Below are positions 26,374-35,939 of a stretch of 64,000 nt of DNA, piece by piece. The position numbers and the translations under genes were made by a program. The DNA is from Lachnospiraceae bacterium (GTDB taxonomy: Bacteria; Bacillota; Clostridia; Lachnospirales; Lachnospiraceae): positions 80,822 through 144,821 of the forward strand of contig SVFL01000001.1 of assembly GCA_015056885.1 (NCBI GenBank), read 5' to 3'. Each line of letters begins with the position of its first letter. The stretch's first letter is position 1. A model generated the notes under the pieces. It ran no database searches and was not told the origin of the DNA. It saw only the letters and a list, made by a program, of their open reading frames with translations.

Positions 26374-26387
26374 TGGAAGCGCTTACA
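26374..26387. promoter_or_regulatory. CcpA cre-like site
   Basis: TGGAAGCGCTTACA. Its reverse complement TGTAAGCGCTTCCA fits the TGWAANCGNTWNCA consensus at every fixed position. It lies at about +4 to +17 from the candidate promoter, a position usually associated with catabolite repression. Confidence 0.65.
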
Positions 26388-26415
26388 CAAAGCAATTTGA
26401 GGGAGGAAAATTAAT

Positions 26416-26766
26416 ATGGGAATGGGTATGTCACTTATTGTTTCACTTGTTGTAATGGTAATCTATTGCAAGCTGTTTATGAAGGCAGGGGAGAATCCGA
26501 TTTATGCGTTTGTGCCTGTTATGAATTATTACACTTTGTGTGATATAGTAGGGGCCATGTGGGCATTTTGGGCCTATGTTGTAGCACTTATTTGTTCATT
26601 TATGGCGGCATTGAGTGGTATGACGGCGATTGCAACAATCTGTGTGTTGGCAATTTTGGTTATCAATGTGATTGTGTATATCCGCTTGCTTCTTGCAAAT
26701 ATGGATGATATTGTATGGGTTATCGTTTTAATTGGTCTTGAGCTGTTGCAGGCATTTGCTGCATAA
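26416..26766 (+). CDS. Small polytopic membrane protein (DUF5684-like)
   Basis: 116 aa, GGGAGG 9-10 bases upstream. About four hydrophobic helices (residues 4-20, 38-58, 62-82, 88-113) and the FMKAGENPIYAFVPVMNYYTLCDIVG stretch, in which an AGENP..AF.P..N pattern is typical of DUF5684 small membrane proteins. Function unknown. The preceding cre-like site suggests carbon-source control. Followed by a membrane-anchored protein 46 bases on. Confidence 0.72.
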   Translation: MGMGMSLIVSLVVMVIYCKLFMKAGENPIYAFVPVMNYYTLCDIVGAMWAFWAYVVALICSFMAALSGMTAIATICVLAILVINVIVYIRLLLANMDDIVWVIVLIGLELLQAFAA

Positions 26767-26812
26767 ATTTTGGGCTATGTGGTATAGTTTTGCAGGGTGA
26801 TGTGGAGGAAGA

Positions 26813-27406
26813 ATGAGTAAATCAGGTAAAATTTTAGCTGTGGTGGCGGTTGTGGTGGTACTGGCAGCGGCAGGAGGTATCCTTTGGCTTAGTAGTGCCA
26901 TGGATAATTTAGGAAGCATCAAGATTGAAGTGGAGGAAGTACCCTGTGGCTTGGAGTGGGGCATGACCATGGAGGAAGCGAGAACAGTTATGGAAAGTGC
27001 CGGATACATAGAACAGGAATGTTCGATGAGAAATGTGCTTATGTATCTTGTTCCGGCCTATCAGGGGCAATACAAGGCAAGGTGCAATATGTTGCTTAAT
27101 TTTAATAAAAGAGGAGCATTGGAATGGGTGTATTGCAGATTTGAAAAGGAAGCTACAGAGGCGATTGCAATAACGGAAGAAACGCTGGATGAGCTTGAGG
27201 ATGCGTTTAAAAGAGTCTATGAAAAAAAGAGTGAAGAGATACTTGTAGACCCGGACCCGATAGCTGCTTATGAATATTGCCTTATGGAAAGGACACTGGT
27301 ATCTTTTATGAGAAATGGCACCGCTTTCATGGTGGTATTTGAAGACCGTGAGGCTGAGGATATGCCGGAGTATATCGAGGCACTGAGAGAAGAGTTTGGA
27401 AAATAA
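26813..27406 (+). CDS. Membrane-anchored protein of unknown function
   Basis: 197 aa, GGAGGAAG just before the ATG. One N-terminal hydrophobic helix (residues 6-28) without a lipobox, then a soluble extracytoplasmic domain of about 165 residues. GLEWGMTMEEARTVMESAGY resembles the GMs.eEV...lg pattern of small exported beta/alpha domains, and the end is acidic. I do not recognise the family. Probably co-transcribed with the DUF5684-like gene, and ends at a clear terminator. Confidence 0.65.
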   Translation: MSKSGKILAVVAVVVVLAAAGGILWLSSAMDNLGSIKIEVEEVPCGLEWGMTMEEARTVMESAGYIEQECSMRNVLMYLVPAYQGQYKARCNMLLNFNKRGALEWVYCRFEKEATEAIAITEETLDELEDAFKRVYEKKSEEILVDPDPIAAYEYCLMERTLVSFMRNGTAFMVVFEDREAEDMPEYIEALREEFGK

Positions 27407-27426
27407 ATATAGAAGAAGGGAAAAAA

Positions 27427-27460
27427 GGGGCATTTGCGCAACGCAGATGCCCCTCATTTT
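27427..27460. terminator. Intrinsic terminator between convergent genes
   Basis: GGGGCAT-T-TGC gcaac GCA-G-ATGCCCC with an A-run before and a T-rich end after. It can stop the + strand unit and the manA end of the - strand operon. Confidence 0.85.
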
Positions 27461-27490
27461 ATATGGAAGTAGCTCTAAAACAAAGCAATA

Positions 27491-28531
27491 TTAACAACTA
27501 ATTTTCAGCAGTTGTGCCGTGCCGTATATCTGTGTCTTGACTGAATTGGCAGGGATGAAAATACAACTGCCTTTTTGAAAGGAAATGCTTTCTTTATCGT
27601 TCATTAGCAGGCTGCCCGTGCCTTCCACGCATAGTAATATCTGAAAGGATAAATCGCTGGTGGAGCAGTCGGGCAAAGGATTGTCCGGTTGAGTATTTAC
27701 TAAAAGACGTTCCACCTGAAAATATTTGCACCGACAGAGAAGTTCTGATGCGCAGCCGGGGTGATAGCGTAACACACGCATAGGCTGACGGGGGCTCTTG
27801 CTGCTTTTGTAGTTTAATACCTGCAAGGCTTTATCGATTTGCAAGGGGCGAAGTATGCCGTTTTTATCCCGACGGTTATAATCATGCAGGCGGTAGGTCA
27901 GGTTGGAATTTTCCTGAATCTCTGCAATGACAATTCCTTCGCCGATTGCATGTACGGTTCCGGCTTCGATATAGAAGACATCATCTTTTTGAACCGGAAC
28001 CTTTTGTAGGTATTTTTCTATGGTATTTTGTTCGATGCTTGTGTGCACGAGTTCTGTGTTCATGTTTCGGTTAAAGCCGTATATCAGTTGGGCTCCCGGC
28101 TCAGCATCAAGAACATACCACATCTCGGTTTTGCCAAGGGAACCATTCTCGTGGGTTGCGGCATAGGTATCGTCCGGGTGAACCTGTACGGAAAGTTTCT
28201 CCTTGGCATCAATGAATTTTACCAGTATGGGCAATGTATTGGGAGAATCGGAACCCAGTCCCTGCATAATCATGCGGGGATGACTGCCCAGATATTCCGG
28301 ATGCTCTGCCAAGACAGCAGACAGCAGTTGACCCAGATGGACGCCACTTGCAATAGTGCTTTCGCCATCGGGATGAGTGGAACATTCCCAAGTTTCGGCC
28401 AGAGGTGTCAGGTCAATGTCTTTGTTGAAATCTTTGCGCAGTCTGTCTCCGCCCCACAGATAATCCTTGCCGGCGGGAGAGAGCAAAAAGGGTTTATTCT
28501 TCCAGTTCGTATTTTTGTTTGTCATGTACAT
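27491..28531 (-). CDS. manA: Mannose-6-phosphate isomerase (class I)
   Basis: 346 aa. Type I phosphomannose isomerase with the zinc-site elements QVHPDDTYA and EMWYVLDA, YIEAGTVHAIGEG with the conserved Glu/His, and the RLHDYNRRD loop. It interconverts fructose-6-P and mannose-6-P and feeds the next genes of the GDP-fucose route. AAGGAG lies 4 bases before the first ATG and 10 before the second (28525). Either could be used. Overlaps manC by 38 bases. Distal gene of the gmd-fcl-manC-manA operon. Confidence 0.9.
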   Translation of the reverse strand: MYMTNKNTNWKNKPFLLSPAGKDYLWGGDRLRKDFNKDIDLTPLAETWECSTHPDGESTIASGVHLGQLLSAVLAEHPEYLGSHPRMIMQGLGSDSPNTLPILVKFIDAKEKLSVQVHPDDTYAATHENGSLGKTEMWYVLDAEPGAQLIYGFNRNMNTELVHTSIEQNTIEKYLQKVPVQKDDVFYIEAGTVHAIGEGIVIAEIQENSNLTYRLHDYNRRDKNGILRPLQIDKALQVLNYKSSKSPRQPMRVLRYHPGCASELLCRCKYFQVERLLVNTQPDNPLPDCSTSDLSFQILLCVEGTGSLLMNDKESISFQKGSCIFIPANSVKTQIYGTAQLLKISC

Positions 28532-29810
28532 TAATCTCCTTGCCTAACTGAACCTCCATTATTTTCAGCTCAGTGTCGGCGATAACTGTATGACGGCAGC
28601 CGGCTTGCATGGTAATGACATCGCCTGCCTGTACGGGCTGTTCCATACCGTCTACAATGGTGCGGCCGGTGCCGGAGAGGATGGTCCATGTTTCGTCGCG
28701 GTGCTCATGGCTGTGATAGTTCATGCGTTGGCCGGGATTCAAAGTAACTTTGATGGTCATACTATTTTCTTCCACGTCCAAAACGCGGAAATTACCCCAT
28801 GACTTGTCTGCAAACATTACCTGCTGATTGATGGCGTCTACAAAGGGTTTGATGTAGCTGGACTGTTCCTTGTCGGAAACCAAAATGCCCTCTGGACTTG
28901 CAGATACTACCACATCCTTAAGTCCCATGCAGAGAATGGGCATGTCCAGCTCGTTGAGGACATGAACATTCTCGCAGGTCTCGTTCAGAATAGCTTTACC
29001 TACAACGGATTCGCTCATTGCCTCGGTCAGAGTGTTCCAGGTTCCGATGTCCTTCCATTCGCCGGGGAAGCGGAGAACCTGAATTTGAGATTCCTTTTCT
29101 ACCACGGCATAGTCAAAACTGATTTTGGTAAGAGTGTCGTATTTATTAAATAAATCCTGATAATCCGTAAAGTCAATCAATTCATGGGCACGGTTCAAAA
29201 CATAACCCAACTTGTAGGCAAAAACACCGCCGTTCCACAGTGCGCCCTGATCAATGTACTGCTGTGCAGTCCGGGCATCAGGCTTTTCCTTGAAGGTGTC
29301 TACAGCGCTTGTTTTATCGGCTGTCTTGGGGATGATGTAGCCGTACTTTTCACTGGGATAAGTGGGTTCAATACCCATCAGGGACAGGTTGGCATCACCT
29401 GTTGCAGCCAGGTCACTAAGCATCTGTAAATGTTCAAAGTAATCATCATTTACAAAAGGGTCAACCGGGCAGACTACCACCGGTTCATCAGCCCCTACAC
29501 CCATCACATCATGAAGATAAGCGCTTGCCAGAGCAATGGCAGGAAATGTGTCACGACGACAGGGCTCTACACAAACCCCGACATCATCGCCTAATTGATT
29601 GCGAATGGAGGCAACTTGGGATTTGGAGGTTGCGATGGTTACGCGGGCGGAATCATCCACCTTGGTAATCTGGCGATGCACACGCTGAACCATGGATTCT
29701 AAGCCGCCATCGGCGGACTTAAACAGTTTGATAAACTGTTTGGAACGAATGTCATTGGAGAGGGGCCACAGACGCTTGCCGGACCCACCGGATAATAAGA
29801 TTATGTTCAT
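28494..29810 (-). CDS. manC: Mannose-1-phosphate guanylyltransferase
   Basis: 438 aa from ATG 29810 (AGAGG 5 bases upstream). Nucleotidyltransferase motif LLSGGSGKRLWPLSN at residue 4, FKEKP near 185, WNGGVFAYK near 210 and a C-terminal cupin (NYHSHEHRDETWTILSGTG) characteristic of ManC/AlgA-type proteins. Converts mannose-1-P and GTP to GDP-mannose. The cupin may be a residual phosphomannose isomerase domain, although a separate manA is present. Thirteen bases separate it from fcl. Confidence 0.92.
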   Translation of the reverse strand: MNIILLSGGSGKRLWPLSNDIRSKQFIKLFKSADGGLESMVQRVHRQITKVDDSARVTIATSKSQVASIRNQLGDDVGVCVEPCRRDTFPAIALASAYLHDVMGVGADEPVVVCPVDPFVNDDYFEHLQMLSDLAATGDANLSLMGIEPTYPSEKYGYIIPKTADKTSAVDTFKEKPDARTAQQYIDQGALWNGGVFAYKLGYVLNRAHELIDFTDYQDLFNKYDTLTKISFDYAVVEKESQIQVLRFPGEWKDIGTWNTLTEAMSESVVGKAILNETCENVHVLNELDMPILCMGLKDVVVSASPEGILVSDKEQSSYIKPFVDAINQQVMFADKSWGNFRVLDVEENSMTIKVTLNPGQRMNYHSHEHRDETWTILSGTGRTIVDGMEQPVQAGDVITMQAGCRHTVIADTELKIMEVQLGKEINVHDKQKYELEE

Positions 29811-29823
29811 AAATACCTCTTTT

Positions 29824-30768
29824 CTAGCGTTCTGCACGCATGGGATTGTTTAAAAAGTCGTCATAAGCCAGGCGGATACCGTCCTCTAATTCCGTCTTGT
29901 ACTTCCAGCCCAGTTTTTCAAGCTTAGAGACATCCAGTAGCTTGCGGGGAGTGCCGTCAGGTTTGTCGCTGTCCCAGAGAATTTCGCCTTCATAACCAAT
30001 TACTTTGGCGGTAAGCTCTGTCAGCTCACGAATGCTTAATTCCTTGCCGGTTCCCACATTTACAGTCTCGTTGCCGGAGTAGTTATTCATCAGGAAGATG
30101 CATGCATCAGCCAGATCATCGACATAGAGAAATTCTCTTAAGGGTGAGCCTGTTCCCCAGCAGGTTACCTGAGCAAGTCCTGCCTCCTTGGCCTCGTGGA
30201 ATCTGCGGATTAGCGCAGGCAGCACATGGCTGTGAGTGGGGTGGTAATTGTCGTTGGGTCCGTAAAGGTTGGTGGGCATGGCAGAAATAAAATCGGTACC
30301 GTATTGTTTATTCAAATATTCACAATATTTTAATCCGGAAATCTTAGCCAAAGCATATGCCTCATTGGTTTTCTCCAGTTCTGAGGTCAGAAGACAGCTC
30401 TCCGGCATGGGTTGGGGCGCCATGCGGGGATAGATGCAGGAGGAACCCAGGAATAACAGCTTTTTACAGCCGTTTTGCCATGCGGAGTGGATGACATTCA
30501 TCTCTAAAGTCATATTGTCATAAAGGAAATCAGCGGGGGCTTCGGCGTTTGCCACAATGCCGCCTACCTTGGCTGCCGCAAGGAAGACATAGTCCGGCTT
30601 TTCGGCAACAAAAAAATCCTCTACATCATTCTGTCTGCACAGATTCAATTCACTGTGGCTGCGGGTGATAATGTTGGTGTAACCGGCGGACTCAAGACCG
30701 CGGACAATGGCGGAGCCCACCATGCCTCTGTGGCCTGCCACAAATATTTTCGCATCCTTATTCATCAT
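29824..30768 (-). CDS. fcl: GDP-L-fucose synthase
   Basis: 314 aa. SDR epimerase/reductase: [18 protein letters not shown] at residue 9, [10 protein letters not shown] near 108, Y-x3-K in [15 protein letters not shown] and [18 protein letters not shown] near 170, all diagnostic of GDP-4-keto-6-deoxymannose 3,5-epimerase-4-reductase. GGAGG stands 10 bases before the start. Overlaps gmd by 4 bases. Product: GDP-L-fucose. Confidence 0.94.
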   Translation of the reverse strand: MMNKDAKIFVAGHRGMVGSAIVRGLESAGYTNIITRSHSELNLCRQNDVEDFFVAEKPDYVFLAAAKVGGIVANAEAPADFLYDNMTLEMNVIHSAWQNGCKKLLFLGSSCIYPRMAPQPMPESCLLTSELEKTNEAYALAKISGLKYCEYLNKQYGTDFISAMPTNLYGPNDNYHPTHSHVLPALIRRFHEAKEAGLAQVTCWGTGSPLREFLYVDDLADACIFLMNNYSGNETVNVGTGKELSIRELTELTAKVIGYEGEILWDSDKPDGTPRKLLDVSKLEKLGWKYKTELEDGIRLAYDDFLNNPMRAER

Positions 30769-31805
30769 AATAATTTTGCCTCCTGTTTTGCTAATTCTCT
30801 GTCATGCTTGGCCATAATACGGATGAGCTCGTCGTAGGAGGTCTTTTGGGGATTCCAGCCCAGTTTTGTTTTTGCCTTGGTAGGATCGCCGTAGAGGTTG
30901 TCCACATCAGTGGGACGGAACCACATGGGATTTACACATACCACCATCTTGCCGGTTGCAGTATCATATCCTTTTTCGTCAAGGCCTGTGCCTTCCCAAC
31001 GAATGGTAATACCGTTGGCAGCAAATGCCCGCTCCGTAAAATCGCGCACGGTGTGCTGTTCGCCGGTGGCAATTACAAAATCTTCAGGGGTGTCATGCTG
31101 GAGCATGAGCCACATACATTCCACATAATCCTTGGCATAGCCCCAGTCTCTTAAGGAGTCCATATTGCCAAGCTCCAGATGGTCCTGAATTCCTTCTGCG
31201 ATACGGCCGGCAGCCAGAGTGATTTTTCGGGTTACAAAGTTCTCACCGCGACGCTCAGATTCGTGATTAAATAAAATGCCGTTCACTGCAAACATATTGT
31301 AGGCTTCTCTATATTCCTTTACCATCCAGAAACCGTATTGCTTGGCAATGGCATAGGGGCTGTAGGGATGGAAGGGTGTATTTTCATTTTGGGGAACTTC
31401 TTCTACCTTGCCATAAAGCTCTGAAGTAGATGCCTGATACACTCTGGTCTTCTGTGTAAGACCGAGAATGCGCACTGCTTCCAGAATACGAATTACGCCT
31501 AAAGCATCCACATCTCCGGAATACTCCGGTACGTCGAAGGAAACCTGTACATGAGACTGAGCTGCCAAATTGTAGATTTCATCGGGCTGAACCAGATTGA
31601 TGATGCGTACTAATGAAGAAGAATCTGTCAAATCTCCGTCGTGAAGGGTAATTGCATGGTCCGCTATCAGATGATTGATGCGGGCGGTGTTGGAAATGGA
31701 TGCACGGCGAATAATGCCATGAACCTCATAACCTTTTTCTAACAGAAATTCTGCCAGATAAGAGCCGTCTTGTCCGGTGATACCGGTAATCAAAGCTTTT
31801 TTCAT
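30765..31805 (-). CDS. gmd: GDP-mannose 4,6-dehydratase
   Basis: 346 aa. [57 protein letters not shown] and Y-x3-K in [11 protein letters not shown] identify Gmd. First step from GDP-mannose towards GDP-fucose and first gene of the operon, with GGAGG 10 bases upstream. Divergent from an AraC-type regulator across a 185-bp AT-rich region. The promoter could not be assigned with confidence. Confidence 0.95.
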   Translation of the reverse strand: MKKALITGITGQDGSYLAEFLLEKGYEVHGIIRRASISNTARINHLIADHAITLHDGDLTDSSSLVRIINLVQPDEIYNLAAQSHVQVSFDVPEYSGDVDALGVIRILEAVRILGLTQKTRVYQASTSELYGKVEEVPQNENTPFHPYSPYAIAKQYGFWMVKEYREAYNMFAVNGILFNHESERRGENFVTRKITLAAGRIAEGIQDHLELGNMDSLRDWGYAKDYVECMWLMLQHDTPEDFVIATGEQHTVRDFTERAFAANGITIRWEGTGLDEKGYDTATGKMVVCVNPMWFRPTDVDNLYGDPTKAKTKLGWNPQKTSYDELIRIMAKHDRELAKQEAKLL

Positions 31806-31990
31806 ATTAAAGTGACCTCCGTTTTGGGTATAAGCGCATAATAATACATCTTTATTTTACACTATTTTAAAGGTTTAAAAATCCTTTTTTAAGGGTATAT
31901 TTTGAGAATCACTAGCATTATATTGACTTTCGTGTTATACTACCCAAAGACTACCGTTATGTGTATAATGCAAGAAGAGGAGGGCGAGAC

Positions 31991-32872
31991 ATGGATCCAA
32001 CATTGTTTGATGGTACCTTTGTAAAAACCAATCGAATAATCTATACGCCCTCGGACTTTGCTAAAGCGAATCTCATTCATTTACAGGAAGTGGGTTCGCT
32101 GGAGGCTCAAAAGCCCCATACCAGTCGGCGTAAAAATTTGTCATCCTATCTCTTTTTCCTGGTTGAAGAGGGGGAAGGAAGTCTTGAGTATGGCGGAAAA
32201 ACATATCTGCTTAAGCAGGGAGACTGTGTTTATGTGGATTGTCATCAGGCGTATTCCCACAGTTGCGCAGAGACCTTGTGGAAACTGAAGTGGGTGCACT
32301 TTTATGGGCCCAATATGGGCGGTATCTACAATAAATACGTTGAACGCGGCGGCAGACCGGTTTTGACACCGGCTGAACCGGAAAAATATGGGAAATTGCT
32401 GGATGAAATTTATACTATTGCAGCTTCCGGTGCATACATCAAGGATATGCAGATTTTTGAAAAATTAACAACCCTTCTCACGATGCTGATGGAGCAGAGC
32501 TGGAATCCGGAGTCAGAAGGCAGGGAGGAGGCTTTTGCACGCAAGGGAGTAGGTAAGAAGCAAAATCTTCAGGCTCTTAAGGAATATCTGGATGAAAATT
32601 ATGCATCAAAAATTACATTAGATATGTTGGCAGAGCAATTTTATATCAATAAGTTTTATCTGACTCGAATTTTTAAGGAACAGTTTGGCGAGTCTGTTAC
32701 AGGATATCTTTTACAGGTACGGATTACAAAGGCGAAACAGAGTCTTCGATTCACAGAAAAGCCTATTGAAGAAATTGCCCATGAATGTGGCATGCATGAT
32801 GCCAATTATTTTTCGAGAATGTTTAAAAAGGTTGAGGGTGTCACCCCCGGAGAATTTCGACGGATGTGGTAA
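31991..32872 (+). CDS. AraC-family transcriptional regulator
   Basis: 293 aa from ATG 31991 (GGAGGG 6 bases upstream). N-terminal cupin sensor domain (SYLFFLVEEGEGSLEYGG, LLKQGDCVYVDCHQAYSH) and C-terminal double HTH of about 100 residues: LKEYLDENYASKITLDMLAEQF, FYLTRIFKEQFGES, then CGMHDANYFSRMFKKVEGVTPGEFR. Probably senses a sugar or glycan. It is divergent from the GDP-fucose operon, which is a natural target, and upstream of a polytopic membrane gene 56 bases on. Confidence 0.9.
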   Translation: MDPTLFDGTFVKTNRIIYTPSDFAKANLIHLQEVGSLEAQKPHTSRRKNLSSYLFFLVEEGEGSLEYGGKTYLLKQGDCVYVDCHQAYSHSCAETLWKLKWVHFYGPNMGGIYNKYVERGGRPVLTPAEPEKYGKLLDEIYTIAASGAYIKDMQIFEKLTTLLTMLMEQSWNPESEGREEAFARKGVGKKQNLQALKEYLDENYASKITLDMLAEQFYINKFYLTRIFKEQFGESVTGYLLQVRITKAKQSLRFTEKPIEEIAHECGMHDANYFSRMFKKVEGVTPGEFRRMW

Positions 32873-32928
32873 ATGTCTTGGAATTATATTAATTAAAGGA
32901 AAACAATAGATAACAGAGAGGGACAAAT

Positions 32929-34212
32929 ATGTCTAAGAAAAGAAAGTCAGGGAAGCATAGTGAGATAAAGGTACAAGAAAAGAAAATATATACAAATCTG
33001 GATTTCTGTATTTTTGCAGTCTTGTTTATGGGAGTGGTGGCAGTGACATTTACTCTGTTTCACAGACAATGTGTGGAGAGTATGTTGGGGAGTGGCTTGT
33101 ATCACTCGGATATGAAAGCCTACATTTTAGAGATGCAGGGATTGGACAGCGGCTATAGTTTTCCTTATCCGGTACTGTTTATGTTGTCAGCCTTTTGGGA
33201 TTTGTTTGTGTCACCGGAAATGGCTGTGGCAATAGCTACTACCATGTTTAACGCATTGGCATTGCTTATAACCAAAGCGGCACTTAACAGATTTACCCTG
33301 AAGGAATTGACCAAAGGATTAAAGGGAAATCAGGTGCTGGCCGGAGCGATTATCAGCGTGGTGGCAGTGGGGCTGTTTTTTGTATCTATGGTATTTACTT
33401 CACCTATGAAAGTATATCTTCCCGGAATTAACTATAACTATTTGGGAGTTTTTACGGCCAATCCGTTTCATAATGCAACCTATATGGCTGCAAGACCTTT
33501 TGCGATTCTGGCGTTTTTGTGGTACGTAAAGCTGTTGGATAGCTATGAAAAAAAGGATGCAGCTGCGAAATATAAAGGGGATTATATTCTGTTTTCTCTG
33601 TTTTTGCTGATTTCTACCATGACAAAGCCCAGTTTTACTATTGTATTGGTGGGGGCTGCAGGACTGATTATGGTCTACCGGCTGTTTGCGTCCAAATTCC
33701 GCAATTTTAAACCGACGATTCTTTTGGGACTGACTTTTATACCGACATTTATAGATTTGCTGTATCAATTTAAGGGAGTGTTTGTGCCTGAGGAGGGCGT
33801 AGAGGGCGGTATTGGTTTTTGCTTTGGAGACATCTGGGGCATGTACTGCGGCAACATCCCTTTTGCTATAGGGTTGGCCATTGGTTTTCCCCTTGTGGTA
33901 TTAATTTGTAATTGGGAAAAAATAAAAACAAACACTCTGTATCGCTTCTCGTGGCAGATTTATCTGATGAGTTTTGCAATGGCTTTTCTCATCTACGAAA
34001 AGGGATTCAGAGCGCCTGATTTTAATTTTTCATGGGGCTACATGTATGGCATTTTCTTTGCTTTTGTGGGGGCAGTTGTGGTGCTTTTGCGCGCTACGGC
34101 AGAGAAGAAACGTCCTTTATTACTTAGCCTGCAATGGGCTGCTTTTGGCTTGCATCTTCTGTGCGGTCTGTATTATTTTTACGGAATTTTCCAAGGACGG
34201 ATGTATTACTGA
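32929..34212 (+). CDS. Polytopic membrane protein, probable GT-C-type glycosyltransferase
   Basis: 427 aa. Lys-rich cytoplasmic N-terminus, then about ten hydrophobic helices. The first extracytoplasmic loop contains SDMKAYILEMQG, an acidic residue pair where GT-C enzymes carry their catalytic Asp. This suggests a polyprenyl-phosphate-sugar-dependent glycosyltransferase acting outside the membrane. Family assignment is weak. GAGAGGG precedes the ATG. The 3' end overlaps that of the convergent next gene by 89 bases. Confidence 0.68.
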   Translation: MSKKRKSGKHSEIKVQEKKIYTNLDFCIFAVLFMGVVAVTFTLFHRQCVESMLGSGLYHSDMKAYILEMQGLDSGYSFPYPVLFMLSAFWDLFVSPEMAVAIATTMFNALALLITKAALNRFTLKELTKGLKGNQVLAGAIISVVAVGLFFVSMVFTSPMKVYLPGINYNYLGVFTANPFHNATYMAARPFAILAFLWYVKLLDSYEKKDAAAKYKGDYILFSLFLLISTMTKPSFTIVLVGAAGLIMVYRLFASKFRNFKPTILLGLTFIPTFIDLLYQFKGVFVPEEGVEGGIGFCFGDIWGMYCGNIPFAIGLAIGFPLVVLICNWEKIKTNTLYRFSWQIYLMSFAMAFLIYEKGFRAPDFNFSWGYMYGIFFAFVGAVVVLLRATAEKKRPLLLSLQWAAFGLHLLCGLYYFYGIFQGRMYY

Positions 34213-35761
34213 TGTCTGCAAGGCCTCGCGCTGCATAAGGAATCAGTAAAAGTCCATAGAGGAAAATATAGCGTGAGTTGGCTTCCCATATCATGTGGAA
34301 CAAAAATCCGCCAAAGACGCTAATCATGCCAGTCCACATATAAAGTCTGTCAGGGCGGCGTCTGAGGAGTGTGATAAGGATGCCTGCAAAGCATCCCAGA
34401 TAAACTATAGTTTGATACAAATTACAAAATTCGATATATACGTTAGCATATTTGCCTGTGTAGAATTCCTCTGCGGCCGGGTGCCTGGGCCCCAGTGTGG
34501 CGAGGGTTGCCTGACGGCTTGCATAGGTGCCGTCGGTCCACTGGGAGAGAAATTTGTTGAAATAAAAAGAGGCAGCATATCCGGGATTGGCTTTAAAGTA
34601 ATCCTGTCGTTCGGTGATGGCAGCTTTGCTGATTGCTACTGTCTTGTCCGTGTCCATGCCGGACTCCTGATAGGTGTTAAAATTAAAGCCATTGTACCAG
34701 CCGTTGGCGCGTGAGGATTCCTGCATGCCCATGGCAAAATAGGACATGGCGGGTACGCCGGTGCGCAAGGTGTTGCCGGCGCGGAACTCGTAGCATTTTT
34801 GGGTAATCGGCAAAACAGTGAGGGACAGTGTGATGCAAAGCGTGCAGTATATCAAAAGAGATTTTCTGCCGGAGAAACAAGCCTCCAAAAGTACCACCAG
34901 TACCACTGCAATAATACAAATCAACGAATTTTTGCGAAGCATTACAGCCAGAGTAAGTCCCAGAAGGCTTATGAAAGCCGGAAGGATATACCTTTTTGCC
35001 GGAGTGTCGCAAGCCATGGTTTTGTCTTCGGGCATATTTTTTAAAAGCTTCAGCAGATAATATAAGCCCACCGACAGGGCGGCGAAGGACGGAATTTCTC
35101 CATATACAAAAGAACTGTACATAATCATAGGCAGGCATGTACCGGCCAATATCAGATAGATACAGTCAGCCCGGTCGTTTTCCCAAAGCAGATGAACCGT
35201 TTTATACTGAAAGAAAACGATGATACAGGTCAATACTACATATAGACATTTAATGAAATGATAAGCTTCCAGACCGATGGGAAGGAAGTTCCATATCCGA
35301 ATAATCAGTTCAAAAAAAGCCATCAGTCCTACCTGTTGAGGATAATAGGACAGATAGGAGTCTGTGGGGTGAATCACGGAAGTGTCTCCTCCAGCGAGAC
35401 TTTGGGCTGCGGAATAAACAGACCATGCATCGGCAGCGGGTGCAGTTCTTCCGAACAGGATGAGCAGGGCGCCCAGTAAAAGTACCCCGATCATGGTTAT
35501 ACACAGAAGAATTCTTTTGCCAAGGGCAGGTCGTTTGCAGGCAAGGCGGCAACACAAAAGGATTGCACTTCCCGCTATGAGCACTCCCAAAAGGTGAAAC
35601 AGAGGGTTGTCTGCCCGCGTCAGTACCTGTTGGGTGGTCATGTTATCTGCATAGCAGGTAAACAGAAAACCTGCAACGAACAAAAGTCCTGTAAAAATCA
35701 TAGATAACATCAATATGAAGTTGCAAGACAGGCGATAAAGAGCCTGAAAAAAGGATTTCAC
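34124..35761 (-). CDS. Polytopic GT-C/PMT-like membrane glycosyltransferase
   Basis: 545 aa from GTG 35761, preferred because GAGGTG lies 6 bases upstream. An alternative GTG at 35770 has no good site. About 12 helices. The loop APAADAWSVYSAAQSL near residue 110, followed by YLSYYPQQVGLMAFFEL, matches the acidic first-loop motif of dolichyl-phosphate-mannose-protein-mannosyltransferase-like (GT39/GT83-like) enzymes. It likely uses an undecaprenyl-phosphate sugar to glycosylate a protein or glycan outside the cell. Only minus-strand gene in this block. Its tail overlaps the convergent gene. Confidence 0.72.
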   Translation of the reverse strand: MKSFFQALYRLSCNFILMLSMIFTGLLFVAGFLFTCYADNMTTQQVLTRADNPLFHLLGVLIAGSAILLCCRLACKRPALGKRILLCITMIGVLLLGALLILFGRTAPAADAWSVYSAAQSLAGGDTSVIHPTDSYLSYYPQQVGLMAFFELIIRIWNFLPIGLEAYHFIKCLYVVLTCIIVFFQYKTVHLLWENDRADCIYLILAGTCLPMIMYSSFVYGEIPSFAALSVGLYYLLKLLKNMPEDKTMACDTPAKRYILPAFISLLGLTLAVMLRKNSLICIIAVVLVVLLEACFSGRKSLLIYCTLCITLSLTVLPITQKCYEFRAGNTLRTGVPAMSYFAMGMQESSRANGWYNGFNFNTYQESGMDTDKTVAISKAAITERQDYFKANPGYAASFYFNKFLSQWTDGTYASRQATLATLGPRHPAAEEFYTGKYANVYIEFCNLYQTIVYLGCFAGILITLLRRRPDRLYMWTGMISVFGGFLFHMIWEANSRYIFLYGLLLIPYAARGLADISNTSVLGKFRKNNTDRTEDASQKQPIAG

Positions 35762-35826
35762 GATTTCCACCTCGTCAAAAAAATTAAATTTATGACATTA
35801 TAACACAGATTAAATGATAAAAATAG

Positions 35827-35855
35827 TGGCTGTAACAGAATAATCGTGCTAAAAT
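35827..35855 (+). promoter_or_regulatory. Candidate extended -10 promoter of the GtrB-DUF6020 operon
   Basis: TGC-TAAAAT (extended -10, hexamer 35850-35855) with a poor -35 TGGCTG 17 bp upstream. The transcript would begin at the first of two leader hairpins. Confidence 0.4.
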
Positions 35856-35863
35856 AATGGTAA

Positions 35864-35912
35864 GTGTGAAAATAAATTTTCACACAGAAATTTGTGCTTG
35901 CGCCCAAATTTC
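35864..35912 (+). promoter_or_regulatory. Two adjacent hairpins in the 5' leader
   Basis: GTGTGAAAAT-AA-ATTTTCACAC (35864-35885, 10-bp arms) followed immediately by GAAATTTG...CAAATTTC (35887-35912, 8-bp arms). No T-run follows, so they are not simple terminators. They may stabilise the mRNA 5' end or bind a regulator. Confidence 0.55.
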
Positions 35913-35939
35913 CAGATTGTTCCAAGAATGGAGATTAAT

